64,000 nt of DNA, from assembly GCF_000798815.1 (NCBI RefSeq), contig NZ_JTLD01000025.1, positions 27,011 through 91,010 of the forward strand. The letters run 5' to 3'. The notes under the pieces are model-generated. The model saw only the letters and a list, made by a program, of their open reading frames with translations. It had not been told where the DNA came from and did not search any database. The stretch is from Alistipes sp. ZOR0009 (GTDB lineage: Bacteria > Bacteroidota > Bacteroidia > Bacteroidales > ZOR0009). Positions 18,287 to 24,868 of this stretch are shown here, piece after piece. Made by a program: the position numbers and the translations under genes. Position 1 is the first letter of the stretch; each line of letters starts with the position of its first letter.

Positions 18287-18760
18287 GTATCTCTTCTCTA
18301 TATTGTAAGTTGATCCAGCTCTGCTTCTGAGGGCAAGTCTTGCCAAAGGTTTTACTTCTTCTATATCTATTTCCATTAAAGAAAATCTAACGACTTTTCT
18401 GTTGCTTGTAGCAGCGGTTGTTGTCATGCCTGCTAAGTAAACGGAGAGGGCCCAACTGTCTGATAGAAATGTATTGTTAGTAGGTTGCTTGCCTGAAATG
18501 TTTTCAACCAATGTGGCTAGCTACCTTTTTATAAATAATAGTGTAAACTTTATTAACATTTAAAGGCTTTTTATTAAAATTGCAGTGTAACCTTTGGCTT
18601 ACATACGCGTCTTAAAGGCACTAACTTAAACCAATTTTGTAGCTATTACCATATTTAGGGCGTTAAGATTTCTGCATTTCATCGATGCTGTATGCCAATT
18701 TGGGCAGCGTGCAGAGATATGTGGCATGTTTTTAAAATGAATTTTACTAAAAATAGCATC
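18287..18760. other. Gene-poor intergenic region before DUF6263 gene
   Basis: This stretch of about 470 nt separates the kdsA terminator from the next gene. A minus-strand 82-codon frame (18263-18511) overlaps the terminator and shows no recognisable protein features, so I do not call it. The last 100 nt presumably contain the DUF6263 promoter. Confidence 0.5.
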
Positions 18761-19669
18761 ATGAAAAGAAAATTACTTGCGATTGTACTACTGGCTGCAG
18801 CCACAGGCGCTTTTGCGCAAAAACCGCTACTACTTAACCTAAAGAAAGGAGAAACCTACCTTCAGAAAACTTCCGTCGATTTGAAGATGAACCAGCAGTT
18901 TGGAGGAATGGATATGGAGGTGAGCATCACCAATGTCCAGGATCTCAACTTTAAGGTGGTGGATGTTAAAGATTCCCTTTTCTTCTTCGAAATTGCTTAC
19001 ACAAAGCTCAAGATGGCGGTTAACGCTCAAGGAATGAATATGGAGTATAGCTCTGATGTTAATAAGGATAAGGCTTCTGCCATACTAGCGAGTATGGTGT
19101 CTAAACCGTTTAGGGCAACCATTTCCAATAGAGGTATTGTTCATAAAATTGAGGCAGATAGCCTTATAAAGGCTGTTGTTAATGCTTCGGGAAATCCGAA
19201 TGATCCTGAAACGGCAGCAATGAGCGCTCAAATTAAGAACTCCTTTGGCGAGGCTTCGTTAAAAGATAATATCGCCAGCTCGCTAGCCATGTTTACTCCA
19301 GCGAAGGTTTCGAAGGGAAGTAAATGGGAAACCAAACGTCAGCTCTCTGGGCAAATGCCTTTAATTTCGGACATTAAGTTTGAGGTGATTGATGAGACAC
19401 CTACAACCTATAGTATTAAGATGAATTCGGTTGTTTCCTCACCTCTGGATGCTCCTGCAATTAGCAATGCGGGGATGGAAATGAAGTATTCTGTAAACGG
19501 TAGCGTGGAAGGAACTATCATTTTGGATAAGTCTACAGGATGGATTATCAATAACACATCAGAGCAGGCGCTCAAAGGGGTTATGGATATACTACCAGGA
19601 GCACAAATGCCAAATGGAGCACAAATTCCCATTACCATAGTTGCTAATACTGTAATTAGCAACAAGTAA
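18761..19669 (+). CDS. DUF6263 family exported protein
   Basis: This 302-residue protein has a clear signal peptide ('MKRKLLAIVLLAAATGAFAQ'), then 'LLLNLKKGETYLQKTSVDLKMNQQFGGMDMEVSITNV', a pattern I associate with DUF6263: beta strands with repeated Met/Gln-rich segments. Later segments include 'PFRATISNRGIVHKIEADSL', 'MFTPAKVSKGSKWETKRQLSGQMPL' and 'VNGSVEGTIILDKSTGWI'. It is probably periplasmic or surface-exposed, and the function is unknown. The frame is open to 18692, but the ATG at 18761 leaves a proper signal peptide. It stands alone on the strand; a GIN-domain lipoprotein gene follows 175 nt later. Confidence 0.75.
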   Translation: MKRKLLAIVLLAAATGAFAQKPLLLNLKKGETYLQKTSVDLKMNQQFGGMDMEVSITNVQDLNFKVVDVKDSLFFFEIAYTKLKMAVNAQGMNMEYSSDVNKDKASAILASMVSKPFRATISNRGIVHKIEADSLIKAVVNASGNPNDPETAAMSAQIKNSFGEASLKDNIASSLAMFTPAKVSKGSKWETKRQLSGQMPLISDIKFEVIDETPTTYSIKMNSVVSSPLDAPAISNAGMEMKYSVNGSVEGTIILDKSTGWIINNTSEQALKGVMDILPGAQMPNGAQIPITIVANTVISNK

Positions 19670-19844
19670 ATCGACCTACACGTTGCCTACTCGTAATTCC
19701 TATAGGTATAAAAGGGATTTGAAAGGGGTGATTAATGTCGTACTATATAGTTGATAAGTAAATATTCATACGATAATCTTCCTGTTGGCAAGCAACGCTG
19801 CTGGCATGATGCGGATTATCGGTAACCTGTAAAATAAAAAGCTA

Positions 19845-20477
19845 ATGAAAACTGGTATTAAAAAATCGCTAGGGTTGGCAGCAGCTGCGCTAACGGTTAT
19901 GCTTGCAGCCTCATGTACCATCTCTTCGGGTGATGGCGGTAAAAAGGTAAAGGCAGAGGGCGAAATGAAAGAAAAGTCTATTACTACGCAAGCATTTAAG
20001 GAGGTAACTGTTACTGGACAAGCAACCCTTAATGTTAGCTATGGTGATGTGCAGACAATTACCCTAAAGGCGCAAGAGAGTATTCTGGATATTATAGAGG
20101 TTAAATCGGACGGTAAGCTGCTTACCATTGGCGTAAAAGATGGCTATAGTATTTCGACAAACAAGGGAATTGTTGTAAACGTTGTTCTTCCAACACCTGT
20201 CGAAAAGTATACTGTGGCTGGAGCTGCAGAAGTAAACGTTACCGGAAAACCTCAGGAGAATCTAAACATAGAGGTGGCTGGTGCTGCCGATTTTAATGGA
20301 GGTGCCTTAGAGGTTAAGAATGTTACCGTTGCCATTGCAGGTGCCGGAGATTGTAAGGTTTGGGCTACAGATAATCTTGCAGTTAGCATTGCTGGTGCTG
20401 GCGATGTGAAATATCGAGGAAACCCAGTACTAAAAAAGGATATTGCTGGGATTGGCTCGGTAAAAGCCATAGAGTAA
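19845..20477 (+). CDS. GIN domain (DUF2807) lipoprotein
   Basis: This 210-residue protein has a lipoprotein signal ending in 'VMLAASC' (Cys at about 24). The mature part is a DUF2807 (head GIN) domain: parallel beta repeats with recurring Gly and Ala ('FKEVTVTGQATLNVSYGDVQTITLKAQESILDIIEVKSDGKLLTIGVK', then 'EKYTVAGAAEVNVTG', 'LNIEVAGAADFNGG', 'VTVAIAGAGDCKVWA', 'LAVSIAGAGDVKYRGNP'). The repeats suggest a right-handed beta-helix. The family is common in Bacteroidetes and is sometimes annotated as a putative auto-transporter adhesin, but no function is established. It is followed by a good terminator and is monocistronic. Confidence 0.88.
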   Translation: MKTGIKKSLGLAAAALTVMLAASCTISSGDGGKKVKAEGEMKEKSITTQAFKEVTVTGQATLNVSYGDVQTITLKAQESILDIIEVKSDGKLLTIGVKDGYSISTNKGIVVNVVLPTPVEKYTVAGAAEVNVTGKPQENLNIEVAGAADFNGGALEVKNVTVAIAGAGDCKVWATDNLAVSIAGAGDVKYRGNPVLKKDIAGIGSVKAIE

Positions 20478-20497
20478 AACTTTATGAATTAGGATAT

Positions 20498-20531
20498 AAA
20501 AGGATATCTACGTAGGTAGGTATCCTTTTTT
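20498..20531 (+). terminator. Terminator after GIN-domain gene
   Basis: AAAGGATA/TATCCTTT stem followed by T residues, 20 nt after the stop. Confidence 0.85.
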
Positions 20532-20654
20532 GTATGCTAGAGGCAGGATGACCTTTTGCAACTTGCTGTACGTCTATTTTTATGTAAGCATTCCCTAAAT
20601 GCGCTTGCTTTGAAAATGCTTTAGTACTACAGATATTCATCTTTTTTAGGCCGG

Positions 20655-21320
20655 TTACCTAATGAATCTTTCTATCAGTATTCTAAGTTGCTCTACAGAT
20701 AGAGGTAGCATGGAGATATCTATAAGGCTATTTTCTAGTCGGTTTACGGAATGGAAGTGTAGTACATAGTAAGCCTCATTTCCGTTTCCGTGATTTTCTA
20801 CGGTAAAGCCTAGGTACTCCTCCCAAACCACCTTTTGTCCATTTGCCTCAATGCCTAGCTTGTCCAACGTTAGAATAGGGGTGCCGTCCACGGCCCTACG
20901 CTTGTACACAACCCATAAAAAGGGAGCCCCTCCAAGCGTTATGACAGCTAGCATAAGTCCGGCCATCTTTATGTCGTAGGTAAGCGAAATGCTTCCATAA
21001 ATGTAAAGTGCGAGTCCAATAGCTGCAGTAATGGCATAAAATCCACCAATAAGAAACCAGCTGTTTTGGCTTCTTTTTATTTCAATAGGGGAGGTTGATG
21101 TACTTGGTATTGGGTAGCGCTTTCCTTTAATAAAATTACCCCAAAGAAAGGGTGTGTTAGCATCCTGTCGAGCTAACCGTTTTCGCTCTTTAGCAACTTT
21201 CTCAGAGTCGAGCTGGTAGCTGCCGCAGGTAAACCTATCAAATTGTGCTTCATTGGTTAGAATGCAGTAGCGTCCACCGTTTTCTCTCCACTGCTGGTTG
21301 ATGCAATAGGTACATTTCAT
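20655..21320 (-). CDS. Hypothetical membrane protein with N-terminal Cys cluster
   Basis: This 221-residue protein starts 'MKCTYCINQQWRENGGRYCILTNEAQFDRFTCGSYQLD', with four Cys residues (3, 6, about 19 and 32) spaced like a metal site. A charged linker follows, then two hydrophobic helices (about residues 90-115 and 120-142) and a soluble C-terminal domain of about 70 residues ('ILTLDKLGIEANGQKVVWEEYLGFTVENHGNGNEAYYVLHF') that looks like a small beta-rich PH-like fold. I do not recognise a named family. The N-terminus is probably cytosolic because no signal peptide precedes it. It lies 78 nt downstream of the DUF4348 gene on the same strand. Confidence 0.7.
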   Translation of the reverse strand: MKCTYCINQQWRENGGRYCILTNEAQFDRFTCGSYQLDSEKVAKERKRLARQDANTPFLWGNFIKGKRYPIPSTSTSPIEIKRSQNSWFLIGGFYAITAAIGLALYIYGSISLTYDIKMAGLMLAVITLGGAPFLWVVYKRRAVDGTPILTLDKLGIEANGQKVVWEEYLGFTVENHGNGNEAYYVLHFHSVNRLENSLIDISMLPLSVEQLRILIERFIR

Positions 21321-21381
21321 TGTTTAAGCATATTTTTTATAAAAATACCCTTAATTTTAAGATGGCAAAAGGGAGAGAGAA

Positions 21382-21413
21382 TAAAAAAAAAGACCTTTCT
21401 AGGTAGAAAGGTC
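21382..21413 (-). terminator. Terminator overlapping the DUF4348 stop codon
   Basis: GACCTTTC/GAAAGGTC stem, overlapping the last codons and stop of the gene, followed by a run of nine T residues on the minus strand. Confidence 0.85.
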
Positions 21414-21872
21414 GCTCCAACGTACCAGCATCCACTGGTTATTCTGCAGCTCGAATTCGAGGATAATGTTAATGCCATTGTCCACTCCTTCGTAAATCAT
21501 CTTTATCCGATTCTGCTCCTTCACCATTCGTTCGGTGTAGGCGTCAAGTTCGCGCGTTGCAAACGAGGGGTCGTACCTAAAGTTGGCGTAGTGCCAATCC
21601 TCTGCCTTGATCTTCTCGGTGTTGTACCGATCGTCGTCTACATTTTCCAGAATATCCTGCGGTAAGGGAAAATCGACTCTCGACTTTTGAAAAACAGAGT
21701 CTTCTCTAAACCTTTTTAAAAACTCGCTAAAGTTTTCAGGACCACTCTTCTTAAGGGCGGCCACCCCATCTACCGAAGCGCCATTACTTTCTCCGCTACT
21801 CTTAGAGCCGCAGCCCCAGGCAACTGAGATAGCAAGTGCTAATCCAATAGCATGAAATAAAATTCGTTTCAT
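21399..21872 (-). CDS. DUF4348 domain lipoprotein
   Basis: This 157-residue protein begins with a signal peptide ending in 'SVAWGCGSKSSG', so Cys21 is a probable lipidation site. The mature part contains 'ENFSEFLKRFREDSVFQKSRVDFPLPQ' and 'DWHYANFRYDPSFATRELDAYTERM', which fits the DUF4348 family of Bacteroidetes lipoproteins, then a beta-rich end 'GINIILEFELQNNQWMLVRWSDLST' resembling the NTF2-like fold. Its function is unknown. The terminator hairpin overlaps the stop codon, so the gene ends its transcription unit. Confidence 0.8.
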   Translation of the reverse strand: MKRILFHAIGLALAISVAWGCGSKSSGESNGASVDGVAALKKSGPENFSEFLKRFREDSVFQKSRVDFPLPQDILENVDDDRYNTEKIKAEDWHYANFRYDPSFATRELDAYTERMVKEQNRIKMIYEGVDNGINIILEFELQNNQWMLVRWSDLST

Positions 21873-22270
21873 TATAAAATTAAAAGACAGCGACGCAGGC
21901 TATAAAGGTTTTCTGCAGCTAATGCCGTCAATTCAGCGATTATAGCGGGTAGTGTGCGGCTTAACTTATCATACCGCTGCCTCGATGCTCCTTGATTCTG
22001 ACCTTCTATACTCTTGTTGCCAAGGTATGTGGACAATATCTTTTAGGATATAGAGGTTCGCTGGCGCTGATGGCTATATGCTTTTATCTACCTGTTGTAA
22101 TGGGCTGAAGGTTACCTTTATTAGCAGTAGCGTTGCTCTTTATTGTCGGGGAATAAAACCTCCTCGAATGGGTTAATGGCTTACTAAAACCAATGAATAG
22201 GCCGAAATTAGGTAATTGTTGGTAGCAATCCGAACTAAAAAATGCAAAGATTAAAGCTAACAAGCCAAAA
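21873..22270. other. Intergenic region without visible features
   Basis: About 400 nt lie between the DUF4348 gene start and the beta-lactamase stop. No reading frame, repeat or strong hairpin was seen. The part near 21873 presumably carries the DUF4348 promoter. Confidence 0.5.
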
Positions 22271-23023
22271 TTACTGCTGCTGCTTTTTTGCTAGCTTAAG
22301 GGTGTGCTCGAGCTGCTCCATTCCTCCCCAGCTGCCATGTCCCGATATTACCAGCTTGGCCGAGGGGAACTTGGCCATCACCTTTTGGATAGTTTTGGGG
22401 TAGGCCTTAAGGTCGCCATCGGCCGTATTGCCGAGGTTTGAGGAGCCAACGCCCTTTACCATACAACCTGCAAAGAGCACCCTTTCGCTGGGCATCCAAA
22501 TCACAATGTTGTCGGTGGAGTGCGCTGCGCCAAGGTAGTAGCACATCACCCTCTTATTGCCCAGCTGCAGCTGTAGCGAATCTTTGAAGCCATGTACCGG
22601 GAATGGCTTTTGGTGCTTCTTTGCCAGCTCGATGGTCATTTGGTTGGCATACGAGGGAACCTTAATGCTCTTGAGGTAGCTTAGCCCTGCTAGACAGTCT
22701 TCGTGCCAATGGTTGGGGACAAAGCCAACCAGCTTTAGGTGCATAACCTTTTGTAGGTACTCCACCAGCATCACTGTTTGCGGTTGAGTCCATGGCGTAT
22801 CAAACAGAAGCGCCTCGTTGCCGTTTACGTACACAACCCCGTTGGCGGGAATCAAGCCGCCGAACTCAGGAATGTTGAAGGTGGATACATGCACGTATAC
22901 GTTGTCCATAACCTTTACCAGCTGCAGATCATCTGCAATACGTATGGTATCGGTACTCTTTTGCGCCATGCTGATAACGCAGGATAGAAGTAGTACCTGT
23001 ACCATAAAAAGCTTTTTTACCAT
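22271..23023 (-). CDS. Subclass B1 metallo-beta-lactamase
   Basis: This 250-residue exported zinc hydrolase of the B1 beta-lactamase group has a signal peptide ('MVKKLFMVQVLLLSCVISMAQ'). All expected zinc ligands are present: His105, His107 and Asp109 in 'NHWHEDC', His168 in 'GAAHSTDN', Cys187 in 'LFAGCMVK' and His229 in 'ISGHG'. 'DNIVIWMPSERVLFAGCMVK' and 'NTADGDLKAYPKTIQKVMAKFPSAKLVISGHGSWGG' closely resemble the CcrA/BlaB type of Bacteroidetes. It should hydrolyse beta-lactams, probably including carbapenems, in the periplasm; the spectrum is inferred. No mobile element flanks it, so it looks like a resident chromosomal gene. It has no companion gene on the same strand. Confidence 0.9.
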   Translation of the reverse strand: MVKKLFMVQVLLLSCVISMAQKSTDTIRIADDLQLVKVMDNVYVHVSTFNIPEFGGLIPANGVVYVNGNEALLFDTPWTQPQTVMLVEYLQKVMHLKLVGFVPNHWHEDCLAGLSYLKSIKVPSYANQMTIELAKKHQKPFPVHGFKDSLQLQLGNKRVMCYYLGAAHSTDNIVIWMPSERVLFAGCMVKGVGSSNLGNTADGDLKAYPKTIQKVMAKFPSAKLVISGHGSWGGMEQLEHTLKLAKKQQQ

Positions 23024-23353
23024 GAGCTTGATTTTATCCTTTTTACAAAGTAAGCAAACGATCTAATAGGTTGTAGCCACACTTCTTGGCTTATTGGTAC
23101 ATTTTAATAGATAAAAACGTTGAAAGCTATCCGTAGGCTTAGAGTATGGCCGGTTGACGCTGTAACTAAAAAAACAGCTGAGAGTCGATAATCAGCATCG
23201 TTCTCTCAGCTTGTAGTTAACCAAAACGTTTACTTTTTTTTCCCTTTTTATGCCTAGTGAAAGCAAAAAAGGAAATAGCAAAAAGCCATATTTATAACAA
23301 AAAAAACTGATTTAAATGTAATAGCGCCATTCAATAACAGGGTATTGCAGCGC
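23024..23353. other. Intergenic region upstream of beta-lactamase, with terminator
   Basis: The stretch contains the beta-lactamase upstream region and the terminator of the next minus-strand gene at 23168-23221. TTACTTTG on the minus strand near 23050 is one base off the -7 consensus. Nothing else was seen. Confidence 0.5.
23168..23221 (-). terminator. Terminator upstream of beta-lactamase gene
   Basis: AGCTGAGAG/CTCTCAGCT stem with an 18-20 nt loop, followed by a T run on the minus strand. It probably ends the 137-residue gene at 23354 and insulates the beta-lactamase gene. Confidence 0.75.
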
Positions 23354-23767
23354 TTAGTTGGTTCTTACAAATATTGTATTTACATCTGATATGCTATCTA
23401 TGTTGGCATCCCAGTTAATTGCATCTGGATGTGATCCATAAACACCTGTAGTATCCATGCTACCCGATTTATGGATGTTTATATGAAGGTTACTGCCATT
23501 TATCGAAAAAAGAAGGCTTGCGTTATCAGATGCGTAGGGAACTTGGTTTACATACTCTGGATTGATATCCATTGTAACAATACAGTTAACTTCTCCGTTG
23601 AAGTTGGCATTCGAAACGTTTACATTCTGTATACCTGGATTGTTGTTACTGTTGTTTGGCCATGCTCCTCCCCATGAATCCCCAATTCCATAAGTGAGCA
23701 CGTAATCAAGTGATAAGCTTTCTCCATTTTTACTTACGATCCGAAATGTTGCTGTTGTAAAGCCCAT
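23354..23767 (-). CDS. Hypothetical beta-rich protein
   Basis: This 137-residue protein has no signal peptide or membrane helix. It is rich in Asn, Ser, Gly and aromatic residues and seems all-beta ('TATFRIVSKNGESLSLDYVLTYGIGDSWGGAWPNN', 'VNVSNANFNGEVNCIVTMDINPEYV', 'ASLLFSINGSNLHINIHKSGS', 'DSISDVNTIFVRTN'). I do not recognise the family; a lectin-like or small pore-forming-like beta sandwich is possible but unsupported. It has its own terminator and is bordered on its upstream side by the 1.1-kb gene-free region with the repeat array. The gene could be a local acquisition, but there is no transposase nearby. Confidence 0.6.
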   Translation of the reverse strand: MGFTTATFRIVSKNGESLSLDYVLTYGIGDSWGGAWPNNSNNNPGIQNVNVSNANFNGEVNCIVTMDINPEYVNQVPYASDNASLLFSINGSNLHINIHKSGSMDTTGVYGSHPDAINWDANIDSISDVNTIFVRTN

Positions 23768-24024
23768 TGCCCAAAGTTTAAATTGTTGATTGTTTTACTA
23801 TACATTGATAAATTTATGGTTAATTATACTCTTTGTCAATTTTTTAGAAGCATTGTTTTGTTAAAAACAATGGGTTAAAGACGTAGATATACACAATTAC
23901 TATACTCTTTAACGCACAAGTGTAACTTAAGGGTGTTTTGTCTTAAACGATAGGCTGTAAGAGGAATATGAAGGTAGATTTTTAGGCACTGCTTCTTGCT
24001 CATCAATAAAGGATGGATAAGTAC

Positions 24025-24234
24025 GAGGTTTTGCTATTGTAATAGGACCTTTTGCTTAAGCAAAAGGTCATTGTGTTCAAGTTTTATAAGGTTTTGCTTT
24101 AACAAAATGTCATTTCGCTTAAGCGTTATAAGGTTTTGCTTCAGCAAAACCTTATATCCTTTCAACAAAACGTCATTTCCTTTAAGCAAAACCTTATATC
24201 CTTTAAGCGAAATGATATATCCTTTAAACAAAAC
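24025..24234. repeat. Degenerate tandem array of ten 21-bp units, each semi-palindromic
   Basis: Ten consecutive 21-nt units can be laid out from 24025 to 24234. Units share a centre like TTTAAGCAAAA or its complement TTTTGCTTAA, and begin with variants of AAGG, GTCATTT or CTTATATCC. Several units are near-palindromes around CTTAAG. The units in the left half read mostly as the GGTTTTGCTT orientation and those in the right half mostly as the inverse (AAGCAAAACC). Units alternate between two types (GTCATTTC... and AAGG/CTTATATCC...). Neighbouring copies differ at several bases, so the array is partly decayed. Confidence 0.8.
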
Positions 24235-24806
24235 CTCATGAAATGATTCTAAATAATAGGACACCTCTTTGCTGTAGAGTGTTTTATGGCAGTAGTTCTT
24301 TTGCACCTATCTAAGTATAAAATTTTGCTATAAGTATTAGGGTGATGTAATTGTGCGTTGGTAGTAACCATACATAATAGCAAGGGATAGGTATAGCCCA
24401 TCTTGCCTATGCCTATTGATGCCTTAGCGTTGCTGTCGCAAAAGGTAGAAATGCTTTAGTGCGAGCAAAAACAGCTCTTTTCTGGTTGCTAATCCATAAA
24501 TCAAATAGCTCTATTCCTTGCTCTCATATCGAATATGTAGGAGCTATTAGTGCTTTTTTGCATACCAGCAGGCTGGTTGTCTGAAAGGGGAGCCAGTACG
24601 GATTCCTATTTGTGTATTTGCCATGCATGCAGCGGTAAGTTCAAACGGATTACGGGGTTTTAGTACAACGCTTAAACTTTACTTAATCCATCTGTTTTAA
24701 AATGTTTTAGGACTTGCACCTACCTCTATAGGATGGTAAATGGTTGAAATATGTATAGATTTGTGATTCTTAACATAACCACTTATGAGGCTTTTACACG
24801 AAAATA

Positions 24807-24824
24807 GCCTACCAGCAGGTAGGC
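24807..24824 (+). other. Small hairpin in the GH92 leader
   Basis: GCCTACC and GGTAGGC form a perfect 7-bp stem with a 4-nt AGCA loop, ending 44 nt before the GH92 start codon. There is no T run, so it is not a terminator. A role in mRNA stability or translation is possible. Confidence 0.4.
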
Positions 24825-24868
24825 CATTGGGTAAAGGCAGCATACGACAGATTTAATAATTTAATCGT

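Larger units (their letters stand above)
23768..24868. other. 1.1-kb gene-free region holding a 21-bp repeat array
   Basis: There is no credible gene between the 137-residue protein and the GH92 gene. The main feature is the array at 24025-24234. The remainder is unremarkable apart from a short hairpin in the GH92 leader at 24807-24824. Frames across the array on both strands encode only low-complexity heptads. Confidence 0.6.

Noticed and set aside
18263..18511. 82-codon minus-strand frame near the kdsA terminator
   Set aside because: Overlaps the terminator stem, no homology recognised, no good upstream signals.
24025..24234. CRISPR array
   Set aside because: Units are contiguous and 21 bp with no unique spacers, and there are no cas genes.
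24034..24306. 90-codon minus-strand frame of Leu-Leu-Lys heptads across the 21-bp array
   Set aside because: The heptad pattern is just the 21-nt period read in frame; the opposite strand gives a similar low-complexity frame, so a protein is not supported.
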